A DNA stretch of 64,000 nucleotides from Promethearchaeota archaeon (GCA_016926735.1 JAFGOA010000011.1:1-64000), one strand, 5' to 3'; shown: positions 9,167 to 18,334, counted from the stretch's first letter. The notes: generated by a model from the sequence alone, not told the origin. Translations and numbers: made by a program.

Positions 9167-9654
9167 CTTTAAATTTTTTATACTTTTTTTTTAAAAATAA
9201 TATGAATTTAATAATTTATTATTAATTCTCAAAAAACTACATTCTTTTGAGGATAAGATGAATTGAGATTCAATCGAAAATCATGAATCCGTTTATAATT
9301 CCTCTTTTTTCACTTGTTATTATCTAATATTATTACGATAAAATTGGATTTTATATAAAATCAAATTATTATCATATTTTTCCTCTGTGGAAGAATTATC
9401 ATTCCTATCATAATGTAGTGATTCTCCATAACAAAATGACTAATAAATAGTAGAAGAGGTTGTGTACTCGTAGGAAATCACTGCTATTGAGCAGTATATT
9501 ATCCACAACCATTAATATAAAATAAAATATAAGAGATAAACTTATTATTTTTGTTCAATTAGTTTTTTAATTCTATAATTATAAATAATATCTATACTAC
9601 TCTATTAATTAATTTTAGTAAAATATATAAATTAATCAAGAAATTATTATCAAG
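9167..9654. other. Intergenic region holding element copy B
   Basis: This 488-bp spacer between trpB2 and pyrI has no open frame of note. Most of it (9228-9511) is a full copy of the dispersed structured element described separately. The remaining 140 bp before pyrI are AT-rich and include TATA-like sequence, presumably the pyrI promoter. Confidence 0.6.
9228..9511 (+). repeat. Dispersed structured element, full copy B
   Basis: It opens CTCAAAAAACTACATTC and the first domain closes with GATGAATTGAG (outer stem CTCAA/TTGAG). AATTCCTC follows in the middle, then a hairpin TTTTTCC/GGAAGAA. The 3' block is GTAGAAGAGG, TACTCGTAGG and a terminal hairpin ACTGCT-ATTG-AGCAGT (9480-9495). GGTTGTG near 9458 can also pair with CACAACC near 9504-9510. 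The same order and spacing occur at 16268-16545 and, on the minus strand, at 60850-61128. It is either an RNA gene or a non-autonomous mobile element. Confidence 0.65.
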
Positions 9655-10161
9655 ATGTCACAGTCTAATTTAAGAATTGATAGGATTCATGAAGGGACAG
9701 TAATAGATCATATTGATGCAGGATATGCCCTAACAATATTAAATTTAACAGGTCTTGATGAATCCCCTAATCTAATGACTATTGGAGTTAATGTGTCATC
9801 AAAAAAATACGGTAAAAAGGATATTATAAAGATTGAAAATGTATTTTTAGATAAAGTTCAGATGCAAATGATCTCGATTTTATCTCCAAATGCAACAATA
9901 TCTCTCATAGAAAATGATTCTGTTATAAAAAAAGAAAGCGTTAATTTACCAAATATAATTAAAAAATTAATTGCATGTAAAACAAAAACTTGTATTAGCA
10001 ATTCACAAAAAGAACCGATTGATACAGAATTTATTGTATTAGAGGAGAAACCTTTGAAAATTCAATGTGTTTTTTGTGATAGAATATATAAATTAGATGA
10101 AATAAATTTTAAATCAAGAAGGAAAAAGAGAAAAAAGATAAGACAAAGAATTTTATTATAA
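9655..10161 (+). CDS. pyrI: Aspartate carbamoyltransferase regulatory chain
   Basis: PyrI is the allosteric, zinc-binding regulatory subunit of aspartate transcarbamoylase, the first committed step of pyrimidine synthesis. The N-terminal effector domain shows EGTVIDHIDAGYALTILNL and the conserved block VSSKKYGKKDIIKIEN. The zinc domain has the four cysteines as C-x4-C (CKTKTC) and C-x2-C (CVFC). Length is about normal (168), but after the zinc domain it carries an extra Lys/Arg-rich tail (RRKKRKKIRQR) that I do not expect in PyrI. The catalytic subunit pyrB, normally adjacent, is not in this window. Confidence 0.92.
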   Translation: MSQSNLRIDRIHEGTVIDHIDAGYALTILNLTGLDESPNLMTIGVNVSSKKYGKKDIIKIENVFLDKVQMQMISILSPNATISLIENDSVIKKESVNLPNIIKKLIACKTKTCISNSQKEPIDTEFIVLEEKPLKIQCVFCDRIYKLDEINFKSRRKKRKKIRQRILL

Positions 10162-10190
10162 TTGGGATCCAATTAATGTTAAAATATAAA

Positions 10191-10601
10191 TTATAATAAC
10201 AATAGAGTGTGTATTATCGTGGTAACTATCATAAATAATAGAAAATAGATTCCTAATCCAGGCATAATAATTTTTTTCCAATTCCATTCCTCTTTATCAT
10301 ACTTAAATTTAAAAATTATAAAACTTGCAAAAAATGGAAATAGAAACAAAAATATAATCATCCATAAAAATAACCACCAACCAATGAATCCTAATAAAAG
10401 GCGACCAATGAACCCGCTTAAAACTCCGGTAATAGCACGAGTCCAATATAATTTTGTTTGTCTTGCTAAACGGATATCGAGACTACTCTCTTTTCCTTTT
10501 TTTTCTTTACTATGAACTTCTAATTTTGCTTGTCTTAATTTGATTAGTTTCTTCCTTTTCTTACGAATATCGACCTTCTTTGGGCGGGTTTTTTTTACCA
10601 T
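10191..10601 (-). CDS. EMC6/Rab5IP-like small membrane protein (tentative)
   Basis: 136 residues with a strongly basic soluble N-terminus of about 55 residues, then three hydrophobic segments (about 59-80, 82-102 and 113-135). The first TM segment has a Gly-rich run, GVLSGFIG, and there is a conserved-looking KEEWNWKKI loop before the last. This arrangement resembles archaeal EMC6-like proteins, relatives of a subunit of the eukaryotic ER membrane protein complex that helps insert membrane proteins. I base that on topology and the Gly-rich motif only. Convergent with pyrI. If the match is wrong, it is simply a three-TM protein with a basic cytoplasmic head. Confidence 0.55.
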   Translation of the reverse strand: MVKKTRPKKVDIRKKRKKLIKLRQAKLEVHSKEKKGKESSLDIRLARQTKLYWTRAITGVLSGFIGRLLLGFIGWWLFLWMIIFLFLFPFFASFIIFKFKYDKEEWNWKKIIMPGLGIYFLLFMIVTTIIHTLLLL

Positions 10602-11048
10602 GATTTTTTTTAAATTAATATGAATTTTGAATTGATATTAATTAAAAATTAAAAGCATTATTTAATTTTTTTATTGAAAACTAATTTTTATTTCTTCTAT
10701 TTATTTGAAAAATCTTTTTTTATAAATAGCAGCTCAATTAATAAGTTAAAAATATTCATACTATCCTTTAAAAAATTTAAATTATTCTTTTATGAAGTGT
10801 TTTTACTATTTTTTGTAAAATTTTTGATAACCTAACAAGACCATTATAAGTAAAAAGTGGATCTATTAAATTATCTCTAAATTAATGATATTTATGATAT
10901 TCTTATTTAAGATAATTTATGTAAAAGTTTATTCATCTTGATAGTTTGACAATCTAAAGATTTATACTCCTTAAATTCTTATATTTAATAATCTCATTTG
11001 ATAATTATTTTAATAACTATCAATCATCTAATAAAATTAAATTTAAGG
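10602..11048. other. Long AT-rich intergenic region between divergent genes
   Basis: About 450 bp of very AT-rich sequence. I see no open frame, tRNA, repeat copy or strong hairpin. It separates two divergent genes and must contain both promoters, but the base composition makes individual TATA boxes unrecognisable by eye. Confidence 0.5.
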
Positions 11049-13091
11049 TTGTCAAAAATTAAAACTTATTTTTCAAATATTGATGTATCTGCAATTGTTA
11101 GAGAATTAGATCAATCTTTGACAATGGGTAGGATTATAAATGTCTATGAAATTGAAGAATTACTCATATTAAAGATTAATACAATTGAAGGAAATAAAAA
11201 TTTAATAATTAAAAAAGATGCACGTATCAATTTAACTGAATATAATTATCCCAAACCTAAATATCCTAGTCAATACATAATATCACTACGAAAGTTCCTT
11301 AAAAATAAGAAAATCACAAAAATATACCAATATAATTTTGATAGAATTCTCGTGATTGAATATATCGTTGAGGATAAAATCTGGAAATTTATAATTGAAC
11401 TATTTAACAAAGGAAATTATATAATTATCGATAATGAAAGCATAATAAGAGTTGCTAAAAGATATTTAAAATATAGAGATAGATCGATTCTTGCTAAAAA
11501 AGAATACTTTTTCCCAAAATCTTTTGGTATTAACTTTATGGAAATTAATAAGGATGAATTTCTAAGGATTTTAAATAAAGAATCTCAGATTGTTAAGATT
11601 TTTGCTAAAGAAATTAGTGTATCTGGTATTTATAGCGAAGAAATCTGTTTTAGAGCGAATATTGATAAAGAAATAATGGGAAATCAATTAACTAATGATC
11701 AGATTGATTCTTTATTCAATGCTTTTAAAAATTTAAGAAATGATTTACTATTTAAAGATATTAGAGCACATATTATTTATGATAATAAAAATCTTGAATT
11801 ATCTGTGCTTCCTTTTGAATTATTAATCTATAAAAATTATGAAAAGAAAGATTTTCCTACCTTTAATGAAGCAGTAGATTTTTATTTTTCCAAAATTGAT
11901 TCAAAAACTATTATTAAAGGATCAGATTCTCAAATTAATAATAAAATAAAATCTCAAAAAAAAATCCTCAATAATCAAACTGAATATATAGAACAACTTG
12001 GGTTAAAAATTAAGAAATATTATGATCAAGGAGACTTCATCTATGCTAATATGGACTCATTAGAGAAATTGTTGGATGTAATAAAAATCGCACGAAATAA
12101 GAAATATGCATGGGAAGATATAAATAATAAATTGATTCAGGCAAAAGAAAATAGTATGAATGAAGCATTATTTTTCAAAAAAATTATTCCATCTACACAA
12201 GAAATTGTATTAGAATATCATAATGGGGAAATCTATATAGATTCCAAAAAAACAATTGGAGAAAATGCAAATCTACTCTATCAGAAAGGAAAAAAATTGA
12301 AAAAGAAAAAAAAAGGCACTGAAGAAGCAATCGAAAAAACTAACAATACTTTAAAAAAACTAGAAAGAGAAAAAGAACACTATGAAGAAGAAATAGATTT
12401 TCTTGTAAAAAAACCAGAAAAAAAATGGTTTGAAAAATATCACTGGTTTAAATCATCAACAAATTTTCTTATAATCGGTGGGAGAGATGCATCATCTAAT
12501 GAATTAATATTTAGAAAGCATATTGATCCAAATGATTTAGTATTTCATACAATTTTTCCGGGATCACCATTAGTAATTATAAAAAATCCTGATAAAAAAA
12601 TAATATCTGAAGAAACAATTAAAGAGGTATCTATTTTTGTAGTAAGTTATTCTCAAGCATGGAAAGAGAATTGGGGATATGCAGATATCTTCTATGTAAA
12701 TCCAGAACAAATCTCAAAAACACCTCCTTCAGGTGAATTTCTACCAAAAGGATCTTTTATGATCGAAGGGAAAAAAAATATTATAAAAAGTGTGAAAACA
12801 GAATTAGCCATAGGCCTTCTTTTAGACGAAATGGATGGAGATGAGTATGAAAAAATCTATTATCCAAAAATTATATCTGGACCCATAAATGCAATTAAAA
12901 ATCAAACTGATAACTATTTAATTATTTCCCCCTCAAAATCAGGAGAAACCAAAGGAAAGATTGCTAAAAAAATTAAAAATTTCTTTATTGATAGAGGTAA
13001 AGAAAAAAGAAAATGGATAAAATTTCTCTCATTAGACGATATAATTCTAGTACTTCCGAATGGTTCTTCAAAGATCAATTATTCTAATTAG
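11049..13091 (+). CDS. rqcH: NFACT family protein (RqcH/NEMF/Tae2 homologue)
   Basis: Ribosome-associated quality-control factor that binds the large subunit carrying a peptidyl-tRNA and, in known homologues, recruits tRNA-Ala to add C-terminal tails. The NFACT-N domain begins at IDVSAIVRELDQSL. It is followed by helix-hairpin-like and coiled-coil parts (Lys/Glu-rich around residues 420-450). The NFACT-R domain shows KYHWFKSSTNFLIIGGRDASSNE and DLVFHTIFPGSP. I prefer the TTG at 11049, because family members begin a few residues before this IDVxAxVxEL motif; the open frame extends 17 codons further upstream. It overlaps the convergent GDPD gene by 4 nt. Confidence 0.9.
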   Translation: MSKIKTYFSNIDVSAIVRELDQSLTMGRIINVYEIEELLILKINTIEGNKNLIIKKDARINLTEYNYPKPKYPSQYIISLRKFLKNKKITKIYQYNFDRILVIEYIVEDKIWKFIIELFNKGNYIIIDNESIIRVAKRYLKYRDRSILAKKEYFFPKSFGINFMEINKDEFLRILNKESQIVKIFAKEISVSGIYSEEICFRANIDKEIMGNQLTNDQIDSLFNAFKNLRNDLLFKDIRAHIIYDNKNLELSVLPFELLIYKNYEKKDFPTFNEAVDFYFSKIDSKTIIKGSDSQINNKIKSQKKILNNQTEYIEQLGLKIKKYYDQGDFIYANMDSLEKLLDVIKIARNKKYAWEDINNKLIQAKENSMNEALFFKKIIPSTQEIVLEYHNGEIYIDSKKTIGENANLLYQKGKKLKKKKKGTEEAIEKTNNTLKKLEREKEHYEEEIDFLVKKPEKKWFEKYHWFKSSTNFLIIGGRDASSNELIFRKHIDPNDLVFHTIFPGSPLVIIKNPDKKIISEETIKEVSIFVVSYSQAWKENWGYADIFYVNPEQISKTPPSGEFLPKGSFMIEGKKNIIKSVKTELAIGLLLDEMDGDEYEKIYYPKIISGPINAIKNQTDNYLIISPSKSGETKGKIAKKIKNFFIDRGKEKRKWIKFLSLDDIILVLPNGSSKINYSN

Positions 13092-13828
13092 ATTAATAAA
13101 TCTTTCCATTCTTTTATTTTAGATATATTTTGATAATCATCAAATAATATTCCATCAATACCCAATCTAATTAATTCTTTAATCTTTTGCAAAGGATCTT
13201 CATAGATTAAAAAATCCCATGAAAATGCTAATATATCATTATTATGACACTTCTCTATAAATTCAATAGATACTTGATTTGATCTCAAACTGATCATATC
13301 TATAGGAAATTTAATTTTGTTAAATTTTTCATCATCTAAAAAAGACTTTAAAGTTAGCTCTTTTCCTTTAGTTATATTATAACATATTAAACATGTAGGA
13401 ATTATTTTCTTTAATTTTATTATCTCAATAAGACTTCGTCCACTTATTATACAATTTTTTATTATATTTTTTTCAATAATCATCCTTCCTATTTCATCTT
13501 GAATTCCTTTCTCTTTTAATTCTATCATAAAATTAATTTTATTATGGTACTTTGTTAAAATATCACTTAATAATGATACTTTCTGGTTATTATTTTTTGT
13601 CCTATATTTTTTAAGTTCATCATAAGTATAACTATTTACTTTACCAGAACCATTGGTTGTCCGTTCCAATGTTTCATCATGGAAAATAATAAGGTGATTA
13701 TCTTTGGATTTTCTCACATCAAATTCAATATACATTGCTCCTGAATCTATTGCATAATCAAAAGCTTTTATTGTATTCTCATCAAAATCTTTTCGGGTGC
13801 CTCTATGTCCAATAAAAAAAAAAGTCAT
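13088..13828 (-). CDS. Glycerophosphodiester phosphodiesterase
   Basis: GDPD family TIM-barrel enzyme that hydrolyses glycerophosphodiesters to glycerol-3-phosphate (or glycerol-1-phosphate in archaea) and an alcohol. Active-site features are visible: GHRG with H8 and R9, EFDVR with E35 and D37, FHDETLERTTNGSG with H50, and MIELK further on. Length 246 is normal. There is no signal peptide, so it acts in the cytoplasm. It starts 23 bp downstream of a small membrane protein gene and may belong to that minus-strand group. Confidence 0.92.
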   Translation of the reverse strand: MTFFFIGHRGTRKDFDENTIKAFDYAIDSGAMYIEFDVRKSKDNHLIIFHDETLERTTNGSGKVNSYTYDELKKYRTKNNNQKVSLLSDILTKYHNKINFMIELKEKGIQDEIGRMIIEKNIIKNCIISGRSLIEIIKLKKIIPTCLICYNITKGKELTLKSFLDDEKFNKIKFPIDMISLRSNQVSIEFIEKCHNNDILAFSWDFLIYEDPLQKIKELIRLGIDGILFDDYQNISKIKEWKDLLI

Positions 13829-13850
13829 TTTTTTTTCTAATATATTTTAT

Positions 13851-14261
13851 CTATTCTTGAATAAGATAAAGATATATTATTAAAAAAATTAAACCTAAGA
13901 AAGTAAATGCAAAAACAGCTCCATTTAAGGATGATTGGATTAATGATAATAAAAATAATCCAAATAGTTCTTTCCAATTTAGAGGTTTACCCGTTAAATC
14001 TTTATAATTCCCTACACTTATTGTCATGAAAAAGAAAAACAATAAAATAATAGTTGTCTTAAAAATAATTCCCATTATATCTAAGAGTAAGATATCTTCA
14101 AAAGATATTGAGATAATATTCCCATTAAAGATTAAAGAGAGAATAAATAGAATTACTCCTATGATTGCCGAGAAAATAACTGTTCTATAAGAAAAATCTT
14201 TATCTGCGTTTTTTATCTTTTTTATATCCTTTTTAATATTTGGATTTTTAAACTTTGACAT
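13851..14261 (-). CDS. Small multi-pass membrane protein (hypothetical)
   Basis: 136 residues. A short charged N-terminus (about 25 residues) is followed by four hydrophobic segments (about 28-46, 62-84, 93-112 and 116-133). I recognise no family. It starts 3 nt after the stop of the exported protein upstream (14264), so the two are almost certainly co-transcribed, with the GDPD gene next. Confidence 0.7.
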   Translation of the reverse strand: MSKFKNPNIKKDIKKIKNADKDFSYRTVIFSAIIGVILFILSLIFNGNIISISFEDILLLDIMGIIFKTTIILLFFFFMTISVGNYKDLTGKPLNWKELFGLFLLSLIQSSLNGAVFAFTFLGLIFLIIYLYLIQE

Positions 14262-14263
14262 AA

Positions 14264-15076
14264 TTATCTTATCCTTTTCATTTTTTTCTTTAACAATATA
14301 ATTCTATAAATATAGAATCCAATAAATGCACCATTTAAACTAAAGATAGTAATACTAAAAGCGATCATCAATATTTCAATATTAAAAAATGGTGTTTCAG
14401 GGGGATTTTTAATGTTAATAGTAATATTATCACTTCTAATAATCCCTTCGGGATATGAAGGATTCTCTCCTTGGCTTATATTGAATTTATAAGACTTTCC
14501 ATATTCTAAATAAGCATCTTCTGATTTATCTATATCAAGAGGAATATGAAATTCATAAGTAAAAATGTTCACATCTGATTGTTTTTCAATTTTTCCTGCG
14601 CCATTACCATCAATTAATTGATCTCTCGTAAAATTATTTGTAGTATAATCTATATTGTAGTCTGTATATGTATAATCCGTATACGATGAGATGTTCACTA
14701 TTTTAGCGTCTACAAAATCATATTGGGTATAAGAATTTGCATTTGAAATTAAAATAGCAAGGAATCCATTTGGTCCTTGAGACCCATTGTTTATTTCAAA
14801 CTGAAATAACATATACAAATCATTTTTATCCTGTATTGCCTTAATGGATGTTTCCAATCCAAGAGGCTCTTCTGGTTTTGTTTTTAAATAAGCTGTATCA
14901 AATAAGATATCATTCCATTCATCTATATCTATTTCTCCATTTACATTTGGAGTATCTCTAATTACTGGATTGATTTCTAAAGGCGTTCCTAAGGATATGG
15001 GCATTATATATGTTGAAAATAATATTATGCTACAAATTAGTGATACACCTAAAATTTTAGAATTCTTTTTTTTCAA
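14264..15076 (-). CDS. Exported, membrane-anchored DOMON/CBM9-like protein
   Basis: 270 residues. An N-terminal signal-like segment (about 8-30) comes first. Then come NGEIDIDEWND, LYMLFQFE and later strands typical of the CBM9/DOMON-like beta-sandwich often found in cell-surface sugar- or haem-binding proteins. A single TM helix (about 235-258) is followed by a basic tail (KKKMKRIR). The beta domain would lie outside the cell with the tail inside. The two genes downstream are packed tightly behind it. The 'NGxIDxxEW' start is a good match to this fold; the ligand is unknown. Confidence 0.7.
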   Translation of the reverse strand: MKKKNSKILGVSLICSIILFSTYIMPISLGTPLEINPVIRDTPNVNGEIDIDEWNDILFDTAYLKTKPEEPLGLETSIKAIQDKNDLYMLFQFEINNGSQGPNGFLAILISNANSYTQYDFVDAKIVNISSYTDYTYTDYNIDYTTNNFTRDQLIDGNGAGKIEKQSDVNIFTYEFHIPLDIDKSEDAYLEYGKSYKFNISQGENPSYPEGIIRSDNITINIKNPPETPFFNIEILMIAFSITIFSLNGAFIGFYIYRIILLKKKMKRIR

Positions 15077-15239
15077 AGGTTTCCTTCACTTTTTAATTCA
15101 TAAATTATTTTTAATGATGATTCTACAAAATTTTCCTTTATTTTTAATTTTTCTTAAATTTTAGTTATAAGATTCCTATTTATGATATCAAAAAAAAAAA
15201 ATTATTTAAATATTCAAAAAAGATTTTTCTATAATGACA

Positions 15240-15284
15240 ATTCAAGAAAACTTCCACCTTTAGGGGGGAAATGAATTGGAGGGT
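15240..15284 (+). repeat. Dispersed hairpin motif, copy D (5' end only)
   Basis: Begins ATTCAAGAAAACTTCCACC, loop TTTA, then GGGGGGAAATGAATTGGA. The inner stem pairs TTCC and CC with GG and GGAA; the outer arms TTCAA/TTGgA pair with one mismatch. The bases immediately before it (ATGACAATTC) nearly match those before copy A (ATGACGATTC). No 3' block follows; a second CAAGAAG occurs at 15309. It lies upstream of the exported-protein gene. Confidence 0.6.
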
Positions 15285-15341
15285 AGTTTTTCATTGAAGA
15301 AAATTATTCAAGAAGTCCTAATACGATCTATTTTTGAAATT

Positions 15342-15785
15342 TTAAATTATATAATTTGGTAATAAAACTATACAATTGAATTTATTAATATAGGTATTAA
15401 TATAATTTAAGATTCGCATTATTTCCCTTTTTGCTTCAGAATTATTGTTATTATAATCTGAAAATTCTTTAGGACCCAAAGCAATCAATGTACCGGAAAT
15501 ATCTTTTTCTCTTTTGATTAAAAATAAGAAATCCTTATTTTTTTCCATATCTTTTATTATTAATAAAATCCATGGGTTTAAAGACCAATCTATATTATCT
15601 GGAGAATATACGCTTTCAATACCCCTTCCCGTCATATACTTATTTGAAGTTCTTATTGCTTTATTGAGGCTATTGAAATAACTTCGTTTTATTGTTAAAT
15701 ATCCATCAAAATACTTCTTGACATCAAATAGAGAAATTGTTTTTTTTTGATTATTTAATTTGATATCGACAAACCAATTATCCAT
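15342..15785 (-). CDS. Unknown protein, second of a pair
   Basis: I do not recognise this protein of about 147 residues. It is soluble, with alternating strands and helices, and a hydrophobic strand PWILLIIKDME in the middle. An open frame extends to a TTG at 15824, but the ATG at 15785 has a good ribosome-binding site (AGAGGT) about 10 nt before it and begins 19 nt after the upstream stop, so I use that. It is probably co-transcribed with the gene at 15805-16236. Confidence 0.6.
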   Translation of the reverse strand: MDNWFVDIKLNNQKKTISLFDVKKYFDGYLTIKRSYFNSLNKAIRTSNKYMTGRGIESVYSPDNIDWSLNPWILLIIKDMEKNKDFLFLIKREKDISGTLIALGPKEFSDYNNNNSEAKREIMRILNYINTYINKFNCIVLLPNYII

Positions 15786-15804
15786 TTTTTTAACCAAACC
15801 TCTT

Positions 15805-16236
15805 TTATAATGAAATTTCTTCAATCTTAATATTTTTAATTAATTTTTTTAATTTATCTAAAGGAATTTTAGACTTTGTTGTAATGCATTTATTAGTTTC
15901 AAATATTTCATAGTAATCCAAATAACATTCAAAAATCAATTTATTTCCTCTTGATGTAAGCCCTGAGGTATGTAAAATATTAAAGTCCTTTAAGATATCC
16001 ACTAACGCATCAATTTGAGCTTTAGATATATCCTCTTCTTTAATTATTATTTTAGTTATTCTATCATTAGCTATTGGATAGATTGTTAATCTTAAACATT
16101 CAGGAGTTTTTGATTTAATAACCAAGATATATTTTGAATTAATCAATTTTTCATCTTCAAAAATATAACCATCTAATTTATTATTAAGAATATCATTTCG
16201 ATCATAAATATTTCCTTCTGTAAGATTTTTTTTCAT
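15805..16236 (-). CDS. Unknown protein, possibly ACT-like regulatory fold
   Basis: About 143 residues. The core has a strand-helix-strand-strand-helix rhythm (ECLRLTIYP, ISKAQIDALVDILKDF, ILHTSGLTS, KLIFECYLDYYEIF) that would fit an ACT-like ligand-binding domain, but this is only by pattern. An in-frame TTG exists at 16272, inside repeat copy C. I use the ATG at 16236 because it starts clear of the repeat. It sits 19 nt upstream of the next unknown gene. Confidence 0.6.
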   Translation of the reverse strand: MKKNLTEGNIYDRNDILNNKLDGYIFEDEKLINSKYILVIKSKTPECLRLTIYPIANDRITKIIIKEEDISKAQIDALVDILKDFNILHTSGLTSRGNKLIFECYLDYYEIFETNKCITTKSKIPLDKLKKLIKNIKIEEISL

Positions 16237-16267
16237 AATTACTAACTTTTTATTTTTATCATAATTA

Positions 16268-16545
16268 CTCAAGAAGCCACCTTCCTTTTGGGATATGTTG
16301 AATTGAGTGAATTATTACCTATTAGTAAATCATAACACTTATACTATTTTTAAGTTTCTTATTCCTCTATATTAGTAGAGAAATTTATAAATATAAAAAA
16401 TCAATTTCTTATTGCATAAACCCTCCGTGAACGAGGAATCACTTCTAGAGCAATGGAATGGGATTCTACGAAAAATAGACCAATCTCTAGTAGAAACGGT
16501 TGCATACTCATAGGTAACCATAACCATCAGGTTATGTTAGTTCAA
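16268..16545 (+). repeat. Dispersed structured element, full copy C
   Basis: It begins CTCAAGAAGCCACCTTCC and its first domain closes with GTTGAATTGAG. TTATTCCTC lies in the middle, then the hairpin CCTC-CGTGAAC-GAGG (about 16422-16436). The 3' block is GTAGAAACGG, TACTCATAGG and a terminal hairpin CATAACC-ATCA-GGTTATG (16519-16536) followed by TTAGTTC. It fills the gap between two minus-strand genes in antisense orientation and touches the end of rnp2. Compared with copy B, the terminal stem has changed on both sides and still pairs. Confidence 0.65.
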
Positions 16546-16877
16546 TTCAATATCTCGGTAATTTTATTTTTTATTTTTTTTATTGTCCCAGATGTTTTAA
16601 TTGGTGTTATTATTACTCTTCTTTCTTTTATCTCTTGTACTAAACTTAAAGCTGAAATTATTAATTCTTTATTATTATGGGAGAATTTTATAATTCCATA
16701 GTTTTTATCTGTATTAAGAGTGATAATCCATAATCCCATCTTATTAACTACGCTCAGACCATAATATTTCCAAATAACTTTCCAGATTACGGATATTAAA
16801 TCTCTTTTATTGTACCTATGATCTTTTTCATTTAACAGAGTAAAAAGAATATATCTGCTTCTTTCATGTTTAACCAA
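16542..16877 (-). CDS. rnp2: RNase P protein component 2 (Pop5)
   Basis: Pop5/Rpp14-family subunit of archaeal RNase P, which pairs with Rpp30 to activate the catalytic RNA for 5' tRNA maturation. Visible landmarks are an N-terminal RYILFTLL strand, a helix, the strand GIIKFSHNN followed by a helix ending ALSLVQEI, and the C-terminal signature TSGTIKK. The length, 111, is short-to-normal. It starts with TTG; a strong GGGAGG lies 8 nt before it, inside the last codons of rpp30, so translation is coupled to rpp30. Start and stop are tightly packed between neighbours. Confidence 0.88.
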   Translation of the reverse strand: MVKHERSRYILFTLLNEKDHRYNKRDLISVIWKVIWKYYGLSVVNKMGLWIITLNTDKNYGIIKFSHNNKELIISALSLVQEIKERRVIITPIKTSGTIKKIKNKITEILN

Positions 16878-16881
16878 TCTA

Positions 16882-17601
16882 TTAGCCTCCCTTTATTATC
16901 CTTACTCCCTCTTCGTATATCTCTTCACTTTGCCGAGATTTAGCTCTATTAATCAATTTTATGACATTTTGATTAAACGCTTTTTTTGCTTCTGGGAATG
17001 GGATTCCTAATATTGTATGACAGATACTTACTAATGCTCTTGGATTTCTAAAATTATATGTCTCTGAAAATCCACCACTTATAATATAGTTTGATTTGGA
17101 ATTAATTACTTTTGTTATTGATCTGAAAAGGTGTCTTATTGTTTTTGATTGATATGATATATTTTCGGACATTATCGGTGCTAATGTAAATTCAATAAAT
17201 GAGTTATTTTGATTTACTAAAGATATAATCCCTTTTGAAAGAGATTTTAATAAATCTAAATTAGTAAATGAGATGATATCCACCCTTGAATCTCGCGCAG
17301 CATGAATTTGAACGTCTAAATTTGATGATTCAACACATATAATTTCTGAACAATTATGATATAATTTGATTTTGTTTTTAAAATCTTTTAAATTCTTAGG
17401 CTTTATACAGATTCTGTAGTATATATTAATCGGTGTAATTTCTTTAATTCTTTGTTTTATTTTATTTTTAATTATATTAATATCATCTAAAGGTTCTAGA
17501 ATTATATTTTTAATATTTAATTTTTCACAAAACTTAAGTTTTTCTTCTATTTCACATAGATTATCCAAATTGATGATTAATTTTGATTCAAATAATGACA
17601 A
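16882..17601 (-). CDS. rnp3: RNase P protein component 3 (Rpp30)
   Basis: TIM-barrel-like Rpp30 subunit of RNase P, the direct partner of Pop5. Typical segments are NIKNIILEP, the region VQIHAARDSRVDIISF (equivalent to the conserved 'ahdlRvDiis' strand), then SGGFSETYNFRNPRALVSIC and ILGIPFPEAKKAF, matching the C-terminal 'SSgA...RsprDlaaLa..lGl...a' block. 239 residues, normal length. It starts at TTG and is followed 4 nt later by pop5. The order rpl15e-rpp30-pop5 is a known archaeal arrangement linked to the exosome/ribosome superoperon. Confidence 0.9.
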   Translation of the reverse strand: MSLFESKLIINLDNLCEIEEKLKFCEKLNIKNIILEPLDDINIIKNKIKQRIKEITPINIYYRICIKPKNLKDFKNKIKLYHNCSEIICVESSNLDVQIHAARDSRVDIISFTNLDLLKSLSKGIISLVNQNNSFIEFTLAPIMSENISYQSKTIRHLFRSITKVINSKSNYIISGGFSETYNFRNPRALVSICHTILGIPFPEAKKAFNQNVIKLINRAKSRQSEEIYEEGVRIIKGG

Positions 17602-17749
17602 TATTAGAGCTCTATTTTAATTATTATAAATAATTCTAAGATTCAGTAATTATAAATCGTTAAAAAAATTTTATTAAAAATATTGATCAAATATTATTTT
17701 ATTTTTAGAATTAAAAAAAAGGAATATAACCTAATATCATCGAGGTAGT

Positions 17750-18334
17750 TTATTTACCTCGACCTTTATTTGCCCTAATACTTGGACGAGTTTTTTCAGA
17801 ACCCCATCCCTTCTTATTTAAGCCCCGTGATCTCTTTCCTGCAGAGGTTTTTCCTCGATTTACTCTTTTCTTATGGGATGGTGAGGATATCCAATTTATT
17901 TTAGGATCAGCCTTTACTACAGGATGATTTGGATCTACAAGAATTATTTCATAATACCAATTATATCCATCTGAATAAATTTTATAACTGTTTAAAACTT
18001 CTAGATTAGGAAATTTCTTTTGGGTTCGTTCTTCAGCTACAGTCTGTAAATTTTTACCCGTTGTATATTTCGAAACACCTAAAGCACGTGGTTTTCTTCC
18101 CCTTTTAGGTCTAATTTTGTGCATTCCTCCTTTTCTAATCCTTGCTCTTGCCATTACATATCCTTGTTTTGCTTTATATCCTAATTCTCTTGCTCTATAG
18201 ATTTTGGTGGGTTTATCAATTCTTTGAACGGATCTACCTTTTCTATATTCTATTCCTCTATACCAATCGGGTGTTTCATAACCTTTTTCATGTTTTTCGA
18301 ATGTTTCTTTAACATATTTATATCCAGACTTCAA
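17750..18334 (-). CDS. rpl15e: 50S ribosomal protein L15e
   Basis: Archaeal/eukaryotic large-subunit protein. The start region GYKYVKETFEKH, then WRxGxx-like IEYRKGRSVQRIDKPTKIYRARELGYKAKQG, RIRKGGMHKIRPKRGRKPRALG and the basic C-terminus RGLNKKGWGSEKTRPSIRANKGRGK identify it. 194 residues, family-typical. The start is TTG with GGTAAT just upstream. rpp30 follows after about 150 bp of AT-rich spacer. Confidence 0.97.
   Translation of the reverse strand: MKSGYKYVKETFEKHEKGYETPDWYRGIEYRKGRSVQRIDKPTKIYRARELGYKAKQGYVMARARIRKGGMHKIRPKRGRKPRALGVSKYTTGKNLQTVAEERTQKKFPNLEVLNSYKIYSDGYNWYYEIILVDPNHPVVKADPKINWISSPSHKKRVNRGKTSAGKRSRGLNKKGWGSEKTRPSIRANKGRGK

Noticed and set aside
9228-9655. Element copy B as a riboswitch controlling pyrI
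   Set aside because: Other full copies lie antisense to or between unrelated genes, so a cis-regulatory role for pyrI is not supported.
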